A stretch of 37,742 nt of DNA from Myxococcaceae bacterium (GTDB lineage: Bacteria; Myxococcota; Myxococcia; Myxococcales; Myxococcaceae). The notes under the pieces were generated by a model that was given only the letters and a program-made list of their open reading frames with translations, was not told where the DNA came from and ran no database searches. Every line of letters begins with the position of its first letter. The first letter of the stretch is position 1. Shown piece by piece: positions 1 to 9,221 of this stretch. A program made the position numbers and the translations under genes. The stretch spans positions 1 through 37,742 of the forward strand of contig JAIBBQ010000040.1 in NCBI GenBank assembly GCA_019694595.1, in the 5' to 3' direction.

Positions 1-917
1 GGTGCCGGCGCGGGCGCCGGGCGAGCCACCGGCTTCGGGCGGCGCGCCAGCAGGTCGGGGTCGTTGGCGTCGAGCTGGGCGATCTTGTCCCAGATGCCGT
101 CGGCGTCTCCCCCGCGGCCGCGCTCCTGGTAGACCTTCGCCAGCTCCTTGTAGACGGAGACGGTCTTCGAGGTCTGCCCGAGCCCCTGGAACGCGGTGGC
201 GAGCAGCTTCAGCGTGTTGACGTCGCGCGGGTCGGCCTTGAAGCAGACCTGCAGCTTGGCGAGCGCGCGCTTCTGGTCGTTGCGCTGCAGGTACAGCTCG
301 GCGAGCTCGCGCGCGAGCTGCAGGTTGCTCGGCTCGAGCGTGGTGATGCGCTCGGCGACGCGCAGGTAATCGTCGGTGCGGTTGTTGCGCTTGAGGTGGT
401 CGGCCGCCCGGCGGAACTCCCCCACCGCCTCGCCGTTCATCTGCTCGCGCGCGTACAGCTCGGCGAGCTTGATGCGGCTGGCGACGTTGTCGGGGTCCAA
501 GTCGACCATCTTCCGCAGCGTGTCCAGCGAGCGCTTGGTGTCGCCCTTCTGGTCGTAGTGCGTGGCGACGGTCTGGTAGTACGCCATCGACTCGCTCATC
601 AGCTGCAGCTGCTGATGGAGCTCGGCGAGCTTCAGGTTCACCTCGACCAGCGTGGGGTCGAGCTTGAGCACCTGCTTGTAGAGCGCGACTGCCTTGAGGA
701 AGAAGCCGTCGGTCGCGTAGCTCTCGGCGACCTTGGTGAAGAAGAACGCGGCCTGCGTGTTGTCGTTCTTCTTGCCGTAGAGCTCCCCCATCTTCTGGAG
801 GATGCGGACGTCCTTCGGGTCCGCGTCCAAGACCTTCTGGTACTCCTTGATGGCCTTGTCGTACGCGCCCTTGGCGACCAGTTTCGCGGCCGCTTCGATG
901 ATCTTGTTCTTGTCCAA
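1..917 (-). CDS. Tetratricopeptide-repeat protein, C-terminus beyond window
   Basis: About 305 residues are present; the reading frame runs off the left edge, so the C-terminus is missing. The N-terminus reads LDKNKIIEAAAKLVAKGAYD and continues with repeated TPR-type helices (patterns such as KAIKEYQKVLDADPKD, KAVALYKQVLKLDPTLVEV and SLDTLRKMVDLDPDN, each with the small-residue/DP spacing of TPR units). There is no signal peptide or membrane segment, so it is probably a cytoplasmic scaffold. The start is set at a TTG (meaning an initiator Met) because an in-frame stop lies 48 bases upstream and no ATG or GTG occurs between; no strong Shine-Dalgarno is visible. It lies 77 bases downstream of accC in the same direction. 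Toward the cut end the sequence becomes Ala/Pro-rich. TPR identity is clear; the specific role is unknown. Confidence 0.8.
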   Translation of the reverse strand, partial: MDKNKIIEAAAKLVAKGAYDKAIKEYQKVLDADPKDVRILQKMGELYGKKNDNTQAAFFFTKVAESYATDGFFLKAVALYKQVLKLDPTLVEVNLKLAELHQQLQLMSESMAYYQTVATHYDQKGDTKRSLDTLRKMVDLDPDNVASRIKLAELYAREQMNGEAVGEFRRAADHLKRNNRTDDYLRVAERITTLEPSNLQLARELAELYLQRNDQKRALAKLQVCFKADPRDVNTLKLLATAFQGLGQTSKTVSVYKELAKVYQERGRGGDADGIWDKIAQLDANDPDLLARRPKPVARPAPAPA

Positions 918-994
918 GGCGCGAGAAGGACTCGGGTTTCGAAAGCCGGGTCGATCTCGACGCTACCAGAGACTCCGCGAGGCGGCCAGAAGAG

Positions 995-2380
995 CTACGG
1001 GGTCTCTTCCACGGCCTTCTTGAGCCGCTGGGAGCCGGTCTCCGAGGCGTGCAGCCGCTCGACGAACCGGGTGTCGTATTCCCCGCGGATGAACGCATCT
1101 TCTTCGAGCGCCGCCCGGTGAAAGGGAATGTTGGTGCGGATGCCCTGCACCACGTATTCGCCCAGGGCGCGCCGCATGCGGGCGAGCGCGGTGGGGCGGT
1201 CCTCGGCGAAGGTGATGAGCTTGGCGAGCAGCGAGTCGTAGTGCGGCAGCACCACGTAGTTCTCGTAGGCCGCGGAGTCGATGCGCACCCCCAGGCCACC
1301 GGGAGCGCTGTAGGCGGTGATCTTCCCCGGCCAGGGCGCGAAGGTGATGGGGTCTTCCGCGTTCACCCGGCACTCGATGGCCGCGCCCTGGAGCTTCACG
1401 TCGTCCTGGGTGAACCAGAGCGGTTCCCCGGCGGCGAGGCGAATCTGGGTGCGCACCAGGTCGATGCCCGTCACCTGCTCGGTGACCGGGTGCTCCACCT
1501 GCACCCGGGTGTTCATCTCCATGAAGTAGAAGCGGCCCTTCTCGTCCATCAGGTACTCGATGGTGCCGAGGTTGGTGTAGCCGATCTTCCGCATCGCCTC
1601 GAGCGAGACCCGGCCCATCTCCGCGCGCAGCTCGGGGCTCACGCCGGGCGACGGGCTCTCCTCGATGAGCTTCTGGTGCCGGCGCTGCACGCTGCACTCG
1701 CGCTCGAAGAGGTGCACCACGTTGCCGTGCTCGTCGGCGACGATCTGGATCTCGATGTGCCGCGGCTTCTCGACGTACCGCTCGACGTACATGTCGCCGT
1801 TGCCGAACGCCGCCAGCGCTTCCGCGGTCGCGGTGGAGAACGCCTGGGCGACCGCGCGCGGCTCGCGCACGATCTTCATGCCGCGGCCACCGCCGCCCGC
1901 CGCCGCCTTCAAGATGATGGGGAAGCCGATCTTCGCCGCCCACTCCTCGGCCTCGGCCGGGGTCTTCACCACGCCGGGCGAGCCGGGCAGCAAGGGCAGC
2001 CCCGCTTCCCGCGCCGCGTCGCGCGCCCGCACCTTGTTGCCCATCATGCGAATGACGCGCGGGTTGGGGCCGATGAAGGCGATGCGGCAGTTCTTGCAGA
2101 CCTCGGCGAACTCGGCGTTCTCCGAGAGGAAGCCGTAGCCGGGGTGAATCGCGTCGGCGCGGGTGATCTCCGCCGCCGACAGGAGCGCGGGCACGTTGAG
2201 GTAGCTTTCCTTCGACGGCGGCGGCCCGATGCACACCGACTCGTCGGCGAAGCGCACGTGCAGCGCGTTGGCGTCGGCGGTGGAATGCACCGCCACCGTC
2301 GAGATGCCCAGCTCCCGGCACGCGCGAATGATGCGCAGCGCGATCTCGCCCCGGTTGGCGATGAGGACCTTCTTGAACAC
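995..2380 (-). CDS. accC: Acetyl-CoA carboxylase, biotin carboxylase subunit
   Basis: 461 residues, the usual length for AccC. The enzyme carboxylates the biotin of AccB using ATP and bicarbonate, the first half-reaction of malonyl-CoA synthesis for fatty acids, in the cytoplasm. The N-terminal [20 protein letters not shown], the glycine-rich ATP-grasp loop [12 protein letters not shown], the HRDCS-equivalent stretch [18 protein letters not shown], the metal-binding [16 protein letters not shown] and the C-terminal ECRVNAEDP segment are all present, so it looks catalytically intact. The start is GTG, three bases after the accB stop, implying translational coupling. The carboxyltransferase subunits are not in the window. 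AccBC next to efp is a common bacterial arrangement. Confidence 0.97.
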   Translation of the reverse strand: MFKKVLIANRGEIALRIIRACRELGISTVAVHSTADANALHVRFADESVCIGPPPSKESYLNVPALLSAAEITRADAIHPGYGFLSENAEFAEVCKNCRIAFIGPNPRVIRMMGNKVRARDAAREAGLPLLPGSPGVVKTPAEAEEWAAKIGFPIILKAAAGGGGRGMKIVREPRAVAQAFSTATAEALAAFGNGDMYVERYVEKPRHIEIQIVADEHGNVVHLFERECSVQRRHQKLIEESPSPGVSPELRAEMGRVSLEAMRKIGYTNLGTIEYLMDEKGRFYFMEMNTRVQVEHPVTEQVTGIDLVRTQIRLAAGEPLWFTQDDVKLQGAAIECRVNAEDPITFAPWPGKITAYSAPGGLGVRIDSAAYENYVVLPHYDSLLAKLITFAEDRPTALARMRRALGEYVVQGIRTNIPFHRAALEEDAFIRGEYDTRFVERLHASETGSQRLKKAVEETP

Positions 2381-2383
2381 GGG

Positions 2384-2968
<585 letters not shown>

Positions 2969-2989
2969 GGCCACGAGTCGTTGAAAGGG

Positions 2990-3568
2990 TCAGCCGCCGG
3001 TCGCCACGCGCGTCAGGTACTTGCCGTCGCGGGTGTCGATCTTGAGCACGTCGCCTTCGTTGATGAAGAGCGGCACGTTCACCGTGTAGCCGCTCTCGAG
3101 CGTCGCCGGCTTCTGCGCACCGGACACGGTGTCGCCGCGCACGCCCGGGTCGCACTTGACGACCTTCAGGTCCACCGAGTTCGGCAGCGTCACGCCGATC
3201 GCCTTGCCGTTGTAGAAGAGGATCGACGCGACGATGTTCTCCTTGAGGAAGTTCTTCGCTTCCCCGAGGTTCACCGCGTTCAGGAACGTCTGCTCGTAGG
3301 ACTTGTTGTCCATGAAGTGGAACTCGTCGCCCTGGGCGTAGAGGAACTGCATCTCCTTTTCCTCGATGTCCGGCCGGGGGAACGTCTCACCGCTCTTGTA
3401 CGTCGGCTGCAGCTGGCGCCCGGAGATGAGGCTGCGGATCGTCGTGCGGCAGATCGCGCTGCCCTTGCCCGGCTTCACGTGCTGGAAGTCGACGATCTCG
3501 AACGGCTCGCCATCGACCTCGATCTTGAGACCCTTACGGAATTCCGACGTATCGACCTGACCAGCCAT
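2990..3568 (-). CDS. efp: Translation elongation factor P
   Basis: 192 residues, slightly longer than E. coli EF-P by a short C-terminal tail. EF-P binds ribosomes stalled at proline runs and restores peptide-bond formation. The tip loop reads HVKPGKGSAICR, placing the modifiable lysine at Lys35, equivalent to the lysylated Lys34 of E. coli. The three beta-barrel domains can be followed: KOW-like (residues 1-65), the central OB domain (about 66-128), and the C-terminal domain ending near VNVPLFINEGDVLKIDTR. The ATG at 3568 has GGGAG eight bases upstream. The 119-base region upstream contains a 16-base palindrome (3616-3631, arms ACCTTG/CAAGGT) of unknown meaning. It begins the efp-accB-accC unit downstream of the pilus operon. 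Confidence 0.97.
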   Translation of the reverse strand: MAGQVDTSEFRKGLKIEVDGEPFEIVDFQHVKPGKGSAICRTTIRSLISGRQLQPTYKSGETFPRPDIEEKEMQFLYAQGDEFHFMDNKSYEQTFLNAVNLGEAKNFLKENIVASILFYNGKAIGVTLPNSVDLKVVKCDPGVRGDTVSGAQKPATLESGYTVNVPLFINEGDVLKIDTRDGKYLTRVATGG

Positions 3569-3687
3569 GAGCCTGCGCTCCCGGAAAAAGGGGGGTGAAC
3601 GCGGGGGCTCTTACCACCTTGAACCCAAGGTACAAGCGAAGGCGGCACCCCGGGGGCGGCCAGCCAAGCTCGCCTGACATCAGCCGG

Positions 3688-4062
3688 TTAGAGCTCGGCC
3701 TTCACCTTGGGCGCGGTGACGCGCAGCACGTAGCGCGCCTTGCCGTAGTTGCCTTCGGGCTTGAGCCCCAGGACCAGGAAATAGTCGGGGTTCACCAGCC
3801 GCATCAGCGTGATCAGCTTCTCGCTGTTCACGCTCACCTCGGCCACCGCGCCCGTCTTCAGCACCTCGGCGGCGTTCTTCAGCTGCTGCAGGATGTTGGC
3901 GTACTCCACCCACGCGTTGCTCAGCTCCATCGAGGTGGCGGCCTCGGCCTGGGCCGTGGCCTGGTGCGTCTCCACCGCGATGCCGTCGAAGCCCATCACG
4001 CTGCACGCGATGGCTCCGTCGACCTGCGACACGATCGACTCCAGGTGGGTGAGGAAGCCCAT
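3688..4062 (-). CDS. Roadblock/LC7-like protein, last gene of the pilMNOPQ unit
   Basis: 124 residues with no signal peptide. The sequence has the alternating amphipathic pattern of the Roadblock/LC7 fold: an N-terminal helix (GFLTHLESIVSQVDGAI), a strand and turn ACSVMGFDGIAVETHQ, a central helix (ELSNAWVEYANILQQLKNAAEVL), strands VAEVSVNSEKLITLMRLV and DYFLVLGLKPEGNYGKARYVLR, and a charged end. Known bacterial relatives such as MglB bind small Ras-like GTPases (MglA) and control motility polarity. The gene follows the lipoprotein gene by 9 bases and pilQ beyond it, so it is very likely co-transcribed with pilMNOPQ. The fold assignment is by pattern, not by search; the GTPase link is inference. 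The start has only a weak Shine-Dalgarno (GAAAG). Confidence 0.75.
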   Translation of the reverse strand: MGFLTHLESIVSQVDGAIACSVMGFDGIAVETHQATAQAEAATSMELSNAWVEYANILQQLKNAAEVLKTGAVAEVSVNSEKLITLMRLVNPDYFLVLGLKPEGNYGKARYVLRVTAPKVKAEL

Positions 4063-4071
4063 GGGTGCTTT

Positions 4072-4662
4072 CTACTGCCGCGTGAAGCGCACCGGGAAGG
4101 TGAACGGCTGGGTGGTGATGCTGCCGCCGGAGTTGATGCGGCCGCGCATGCGGAAGGTGACCAGCACCTGCACCACGTCGCCCGGCTGGGTGGCGTCGAG
4201 CAGCGCCTGCGCCGCGGTGTCCCCGAGGATCTGCACGAAGCCGCCGACCTTGCCGCCGCCCGACTCCACCGGGAAGCCCAGGCGCAGCGTCTCGGCCGGC
4301 AAGGTGAGGCTGGTGGTCTTGCCGTTCGAGATCAGCTGCGCGCTGTAGCTGTGGAGCACCTCTTCCACGAAGACGCGGTTGTGGTTGAGCGGGTCATCGA
4401 GCGTGGTGCCGTTCACCTCGGTGCGCACCACGTTGTCCATGGTGTTCTGCACGCCCATGCAGAGGAAGTTGTCCGTGGGCAGCGCAGTGAAGGTGATGTT
4501 CGCCTCACCCTGCAGGAGGTCGCCGACCTTGCACACCGGCAGCGCCGGAGGCGTGACCGGATCCACCGCGAAGACGCCCAGCAGCACCAGCGGGCTCACC
4601 TGCACGCAGCTCGCGGTCGAGACTGCGAAGGCCAGCAGCATCAAACGAAGGATGTTTTTCAT
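4072..4662 (-). CDS. Lipoprotein of unknown function directly after pilQ
   Basis: 196 residues. The N-terminus MKNILRLMLLAFAVSTASC is a lipoprotein signal with the lipobox STASC, so Cys19 would be lipidated and the protein probably anchored in the outer or inner membrane facing the periplasm. The rest has no TM segment and is rich in beta-type alternation, ending FTFPVRFTRQ. Two further cysteines (CKVGD and LCMGVQ) could form a disulfide. The ATG has a strong AGGAGG that overlaps the pilQ stop region, nine bases away, indicating tight co-expression with the secretin. It has no TPR units, so it does not look like the Tgl/PilF pilotin family. A secretin-associated accessory role is suggested by position only. 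Confidence 0.82.
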   Translation of the reverse strand: MKNILRLMLLAFAVSTASCVQVSPLVLLGVFAVDPVTPPALPVCKVGDLLQGEANITFTALPTDNFLCMGVQNTMDNVVRTEVNGTTLDDPLNHNRVFVEEVLHSYSAQLISNGKTTSLTLPAETLRLGFPVESGGGKVGGFVQILGDTAAQALLDATQPGDVVQVLVTFRMRGRINSGGSITTQPFTFPVRFTRQ

Positions 4663-4671
4663 GGTGTCCTC

Positions 4672-7320
4672 CTAGTTCGCGGCCGCGACAGACCGGTTCA
4701 AGATGCGGGGGGTGATGAAGATGAGCAGTTCCTGCCGCGATTCCTGCTCGCGGTAGTTCTTGAAGAAGAAGCCCAGCACCGGGATCTTCATCAGCAGCGG
4801 AACGCCGCTGCTCGAGGAGCTGCCGCTGCGCACGTAGATGCCGCCGATGACCGTGGTGTCGCCGTCGTGCACCAGCACCTGGGTGTTGGCTTCCTTGCGC
4901 TGGATCGCCGGCTGGCCGTTGGCGCCGGTGTTCGCCGGGTCGGGCTGGTTGTTCTCGGCGCGGATCGTCATCAGCACGCTGCCGTCGGCGGTGATGTGCG
5001 GCGTCACCTCGAGCGAGAGGCGCGCTTCGATGAACGACGTGTTCACGCCGCCCGCCGACACCTGGCTGAACGGAATCGACACGCCCTGGCTGATCTTGGC
5101 GGCCGAGTTGTCGAGCGTGGTCACCTTCGGCGCCGAGATGGTCTTCACCACGCCCTGGTTCTCCAGGGCCGACAGGCGGAGGTTGAGCGAGAGCGCCCCG
5201 CCCGCGGAGCCGAAGACGAAGCCCAAGCCACCGCCGCTGCCGAGGCCGATACCGACCGGAAGATTGACCGCCCAGTTCGGCGTCGTGCTCACGCCGTCGG
5301 TGCCGGTGTTGCCCGCGGCGCCACCCACGCGCACCGTGTTGGGGAACGCCAGGCCGGTGGCGTTGCCGGTCGCCGAGGCGAGCTGGCCCGAGCCACCCCA
5401 CTGGATACCGACTTCACGCTGGTACCGGGTGTTGGCCTCGACGATGCGGCTCTCGATGAGCACCTGCGGCGTCTGGGTGTCCAGGCTCGCCACCAGGCTC
5501 TTCACCTTGCCCATGTTGGAACCCACGTCGCGCACGATGAGGGTGTTGGTGCGGGCGTCGACCGAGATGTTGCCGCGGTCGGTCAGCACGTCGCGCACCC
5601 GGCCCTGCATCTGCTCGGCGCTGGCGTAGTTCACCGGCACCAGCTGCACGATGAGGTCTTCCTGGGCGCGGTTGGCGCGCTTGCGGTCGGCGCGCAGACG
5701 GGCTTCCTCTTCCAGCTTGGTCAGCGGAGCCACGCGCACGATGTTGTTGCCCAGCTCTTCCTGCCCCAGGCCCTTCGACCGCAAGATGAGCTCGAGCGCC
5801 TGGTCCCAGGGAACGTTGCGCAGGCGAATGGTGACCTTGCCGCTCACGTCGTCGGCCACCACGATGTTCTTCTTCGAGACCTCGGCGATGATGCGCAGGA
5901 GGTTGTGGATGTCGATGTCCTTGAACTCGAAGGACACCTTCTTGCCCACGTAGCGCGCCTTCTGCGGGGCGCCCTGCTCCGCGAAGCGCGAGGCTTCAGA
6001 CGAGAACCCGGCCGCCTTGGCCTCGGTCAGCGCCGCCTCGCCGCCGCCCTTGAGCGACAGCCGCCACGACAGCCCGGCCTGGGTCTTGACCACCGTCTCC
6101 TCGATGGGGGCGCCGGAAGCGACCACCACGCGCACCCGGTCGTCGGGCACCGCGAACGCGCTCACCATGGTGATGGGCGTGCCCAGCGCCGAGGTGTCGA
6201 GGCTGCGCTCGAGGCGCTTGGGGAGCGACGCACCTTCGATGGTCAGCACCGCCGACGTGGCGTCGGGGCGGTCGACCTTGAAGCGCGCGCCCTGGGTGAG
6301 CTTGAGCTCCACCTGGCCGCCCGACTCGGCTTCCTTGAAGCTGAGCTCCTTCACCTCGGCCACGCTCGCCTTGGGGGCGACGGGCGCCGCGGCCACCGGG
6401 GTGGTCTCCGCGACCGCCACCACCTGGCCGTCGATGACCACCTCGCTCGCCTCGTCCTTCGCGGCCGGGGCCGCCTTGGCCACCGCGCCCGCGCTCGCCG
6501 CCGACAGGCCGATCTTGAGGCCGTTGGTGGTGCGGCGCGCCTGGTACGCCGGCATGTCGCCGTCGACGTCGAGCACCAGCCGCACCTTCTCGGGCCAGCT
6601 GCCGGCGCGCACGCCCTTGAGCAGGCCGCCGTGCACGTTCTTCACCTTGGCCGACGACTTGAGCCCGAAGAGGTCGACCGCCAGGCGGGGCGGGTTCGCC
6701 AGCTCGATGAGCTCGAACTTGGCCACGTCGCCGTCGGTGGTGAGCACCAGCTCGCCCTTCTTCCACGCCACCGCGGTGAGGTGCTCCGCGGGGTGCGCGA
6801 CCTTCTGCTCGTCGACGCGGGAAGCGACCACGCCGTCTTCACGCGCCGCCGGCTCGGCGGCCGCGGCGACGGGCGCCGGGCTTTCCGCGACCTTGGCCTC
6901 GACCTGCGCCCTGGGCTCGGCGGGCTTCGCCTCGGCGGCGCCGCCGGAGATGGCGATCAGCAGCCGGGTGCCGTCGGCGCGCACGTCGTAGCGGGCGGCT
7001 TCGCGCAGGGCGATCATCACCCGCGCCACCGTCGAGCGCTCGTCGGTGAACTGGGTGGTGACCACGCCGGCCACGGGGCCGACGCCGTCCTGGTGGCCGG
7101 CGATCTTCGCCGCGTCGGCGCCGGTGACGTCGACCACCAGCCGGTCGGGGTCGTTCAGGCGGAAGACGCTGAACACCGGCGTCCTCGCGGCCTCGACCAC
7201 CACCTGGGCCCCCTGGCCCGTCGACTCGACGCGCAGCAGCGACAGGCGGTTGAGCGCCTCCGCCTCGGCCCAGGCCGTCAGCGACAGCGCCAGGCAACCA
7301 GCCACCACGAGCCTCGTCAT
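4672..7320 (-). CDS. pilQ: Type IV pilus secretin PilQ
   Basis: 882 residues. PilQ forms the outer-membrane channel through which the pilus leaves the cell. In order: signal peptide MTRLVVAGCLALSLTAWAEA; three AMIN-like beta domains (about 23-125, 180-273 and 322-424) separated by Ala/Pro/Val linkers, which bind peptidoglycan in relatives; an STN/N0 domain beginning VSFEFKDIDIHNLLRIIAEV (about 460-535); one N1/secretin_N repeat (about 556-615, LVPVNYASAEQMQGRVRDVL); and the secretin core from VLIESRIVEANTRYQREVGI to the C-terminus. Three AMIN domains match what I recall for M. xanthus PilQ. The ATG at 7320 is chosen because it starts the signal peptide and has GGAGGGAG about six bases upstream; longer in-frame starts would overlap pilP and place the signal internally. 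It follows pilP by 38 bases. Confidence 0.97.
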   Translation of the reverse strand: MTRLVVAGCLALSLTAWAEAEALNRLSLLRVESTGQGAQVVVEAARTPVFSVFRLNDPDRLVVDVTGADAAKIAGHQDGVGPVAGVVTTQFTDERSTVARVMIALREAARYDVRADGTRLLIAISGGAAEAKPAEPRAQVEAKVAESPAPVAAAAEPAAREDGVVASRVDEQKVAHPAEHLTAVAWKKGELVLTTDGDVAKFELIELANPPRLAVDLFGLKSSAKVKNVHGGLLKGVRAGSWPEKVRLVLDVDGDMPAYQARRTTNGLKIGLSAASAGAVAKAAPAAKDEASEVVIDGQVVAVAETTPVAAAPVAPKASVAEVKELSFKEAESGGQVELKLTQGARFKVDRPDATSAVLTIEGASLPKRLERSLDTSALGTPITMVSAFAVPDDRVRVVVASGAPIEETVVKTQAGLSWRLSLKGGGEAALTEAKAAGFSSEASRFAEQGAPQKARYVGKKVSFEFKDIDIHNLLRIIAEVSKKNIVVADDVSGKVTIRLRNVPWDQALELILRSKGLGQEELGNNIVRVAPLTKLEEEARLRADRKRANRAQEDLIVQLVPVNYASAEQMQGRVRDVLTDRGNISVDARTNTLIVRDVGSNMGKVKSLVASLDTQTPQVLIESRIVEANTRYQREVGIQWGGSGQLASATGNATGLAFPNTVRVGGAAGNTGTDGVSTTPNWAVNLPVGIGLGSGGGLGFVFGSAGGALSLNLRLSALENQGVVKTISAPKVTTLDNSAAKISQGVSIPFSQVSAGGVNTSFIEARLSLEVTPHITADGSVLMTIRAENNQPDPANTGANGQPAIQRKEANTQVLVHDGDTTVIGGIYVRSGSSSSSGVPLLMKIPVLGFFFKNYREQESRQELLIFITPRILNRSVAAAN

Positions 7321-7358
7321 CTTGAACTCCCTCCAGTGCCGCGGTCGCAGGTGCGAGC

Positions 7359-7907
7359 TCATTCCACGTTCCTGTTGTTGAGCAGATCGAGTGTCGCGCT
7401 GCGCGTGGCGTCGTTCTTCACGCACAGGCTCACCTTGTTCGGGTTCGACTTGCCGTCGGGGGTCTGGAAGAACTCGGTGATCTCCACGCAGTCGCGGCTG
7501 ACCTGCGTCACCTTGCCCCCCTGCTTCCCGATGCGGGTGCCGCGGCGCACGATGAAACCGATGTGCGAGCTGTCTTCCACCATCGCCACCGGGTCGGCGT
7601 CACCGGTGACCACCGCCACCAGCGTCAGCTGATCGAGGTCGAGCTGGCAGAGCGGGTCGCTGCAGAGCTTCTGCGCCGCCTGGTCGCGGCTCGCCGGGGT
7701 GTCTTCCAGCGGGGTGCGGAACGGGTCGCGCTTGCCGACCGGGTTGTAGATGTACCGGACCTCGGTGCTCAGGCCAGCGTCGGGCGTGGCGGTCTCGGCC
7801 TTGGGAGGCGGAGGGCGCACGGCCGGCGGCGGCGGCGGCGGCGGGTCGGAGCAGGCCACCGCGGTGGCTGCCGCGGCGAAGAGGAAATGAAGAAGGTGGC
7901 GGCGCAT
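7359..7907 (-). CDS. pilP: Type IV pilus lipoprotein PilP
   Basis: 182 residues. PilP is an inner-membrane lipoprotein that links the PilN/PilO dimer to the PilQ secretin. The N-terminus ends in a lipobox (ATAVAC, Cys19). It is followed by a striking proline tract: seven consecutive CCG codons (Pro22-28) and a second Pro4 run shortly after, then the conserved NPVGKRDPFRTPLED motif that opens the PilP beta-sandwich (HR) domain. Four cysteines in the mature part could pair. The tract is both a ribosome-stalling sequence and a triplet repeat open to slippage. The ATG lies 15 bases after the pilO stop. Confidence 0.95.
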   Translation of the reverse strand: MRRHLLHFLFAAAATAVACSDPPPPPPPAVRPPPPKAETATPDAGLSTEVRYIYNPVGKRDPFRTPLEDTPASRDQAAQKLCSDPLCQLDLDQLTLVAVVTGDADPVAMVEDSSHIGFIVRRGTRIGKQGGKVTQVSRDCVEITEFFQTPDGKSNPNKVSLCVKNDATRSATLDLLNNRNVE

Positions 7908-7922
7908 GGTCGAAAGGGGCTC

Positions 7923-8513
7923 CTACTTCTTGGGGGCCTTCGGGGCGTCGGGGAAGCGGAAGGTGGTCGCCATGAAGTCGCCGTTGAGCACCACCTTCTC
8001 ACCCACCTTGGAGCCCTGCCCCACGAGGTGGATGTTGGCGACGTTGACGATGCGGTTCATGTTGCCGACTTCCTGCAGGAAGAGCGCGATCTCCTGGTAG
8101 TTGCCGCTGACCGCCATCTTGATGGGGATGCGCACGTAGCTGGTGTCGGGCGACTCGGGCTGCGGGGTGATGCTGCTGATGTCCAGGCCCGACTTGCGGC
8201 CGACGTCGTTCAGGTCGGCGAGCAGCTTGTCGATGTCCTTCGCCTGGGGCAGGTGCACCAGCGCTTCCTGGAGGTCGGCGTTCAGCTTGTCGAACTCCTT
8301 GCGCTTCTCGGGGAGGTTCTGCGCCAGGTACAGCTTGTCGGCGAGCACCGCGTCGAGGCTGATGCGCTGCTGCCGCGCGTTGGCGAAGTTGGTGTCTTCG
8401 GCGCTGACGAAGAAGAAGTAGTTCGCCGCGGTGAGCAGCACCACCACCGCGATGAGCCCGCCGAACTTGAGCGAGTTGGGCGCCTTGTTGAGCCGGTCGA
8501 GGAGCTGTTCCAT
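7923..8513 (-). CDS. pilO: Type IV pilus alignment protein PilO
   Basis: 196 residues from the ATG at 8513; a TTG two codons upstream also gives an open frame but is less likely. Cytoplasmic residues 1-20 (MEQLLDRLNKAPNSLKFGG) precede one TM helix (LIAVVVLLTAANYFFFV), a periplasmic coiled coil (about 60-105, rich in K/E/L heptads) and a ferredoxin-like C-terminal domain containing IPIKMAVSGNYQEIALFLQE. PilO pairs with PilN through the coiled coil and with PilP. It follows pilN by nine bases and precedes pilP by 15. Length and layout are ordinary for the family. Confidence 0.95.
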   Translation of the reverse strand: MEQLLDRLNKAPNSLKFGGLIAVVVLLTAANYFFFVSAEDTNFANARQQRISLDAVLADKLYLAQNLPEKRKEFDKLNADLQEALVHLPQAKDIDKLLADLNDVGRKSGLDISSITPQPESPDTSYVRIPIKMAVSGNYQEIALFLQEVGNMNRIVNVANIHLVGQGSKVGEKVVLNGDFMATTFRFPDAPKAPKK

Positions 8514-8522
8514 GAGCAAGTC

Positions 8523-9200
8523 CTAGATGGCGTAATTCGCGCCGGTGGCGAGTTCGAAGCTGACCACGCGGGTTCCCGTCCCGCTGGTGGGCTGGCTGGT
8601 GCTCTTGAGCTCGACGTTGGTGAAGAAGTTCTTCACGTCGACGTCGTCGATCTCCTCGACCGAGATGCCGTCGGGCCCGGTGATCTCGACCCGGGTGCGC
8701 CCCGCGTTGGGAATGCGCTCGAGGATGCGCCCCATGCCCTTCGGGGTCCACACCACCGCGGCCAGGCCCTTCATGAAGTCCGACACGTCGTCGAGCGTCA
8801 GCGCCGAGCCGACGATGCGCACCGCGCCGCCGACCTCGTTGAAGTCGCTCACCCAGACCTTCTTGGGAATGGCCATGGTGACCGCGTCGAGCATCTTCAC
8901 CGGGCCCTTGCGGCCGGCCTGCAGGGTGGCCAGCGCGGCGAGCTTGGCGCTCACCTCGGCCGACTTCGCCTTGAGCTCGTTGACCTCGCCGATCTCCTTC
9001 TCGAGAGCGGCGATGCGCGCCTGGATGTCGCGCACGTCGCGCGCCTCGCGCTCGGCGGCGTCGTGGCGCACCGAGTACCAGTAGTAGTTGCCGCCCAGCG
9101 CGCCCACCAGCACGATCGCCGCGAGCACCAGGAACTGGCGCCCGAGCTCGCGCTTCTGGGCCTGCCGGACCGGCAGCAGGTTGATTCGGATCATCGTCAT
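8523..9200 (-). CDS. pilN: Type IV pilus alignment protein PilN
   Basis: 225 residues. The N-terminal motif IRINLLP is the short cytoplasmic peptide that docks into the groove of PilM. Next come a TM helix (FLVLAAIVLVGALGGNYYWY), a long periplasmic coiled coil (about 50-95) and a ferredoxin-like domain with the family pattern VWVSDFNEVGGAVRIVGSAL. A Ser/Thr-rich extension of about 60 residues follows (TGPDGISVEEIDDVDVKNFF onward), somewhat long for the family. ATG 9200 has AAGGAG ten bases upstream; the second ATG at 9194 is an alternative. It starts 21 bases after pilM. Confidence 0.95.
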   Translation of the reverse strand: MTMIRINLLPVRQAQKRELGRQFLVLAAIVLVGALGGNYYWYSVRHDAAEREARDVRDIQARIAALEKEIGEVNELKAKSAEVSAKLAALATLQAGRKGPVKMLDAVTMAIPKKVWVSDFNEVGGAVRIVGSALTLDDVSDFMKGLAAVVWTPKGMGRILERIPNAGRTRVEITGPDGISVEEIDDVDVKNFFTNVELKSTSQPTSGTGTRVVSFELATGANYAI

Positions 9201-9221
9201 TTGGCCGGTGCTCCTTGTCCC

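Noticed and set aside
3595-7632. A very long open frame (about 1345 codons) on the plus strand
   Set aside because: It is antisense to pilQ and neighbours, is dominated by His/Arg/Gly/Ala/Leu in the way GC-rich antisense frames are, and has no recognisable domain. The minus-strand genes explain the region.
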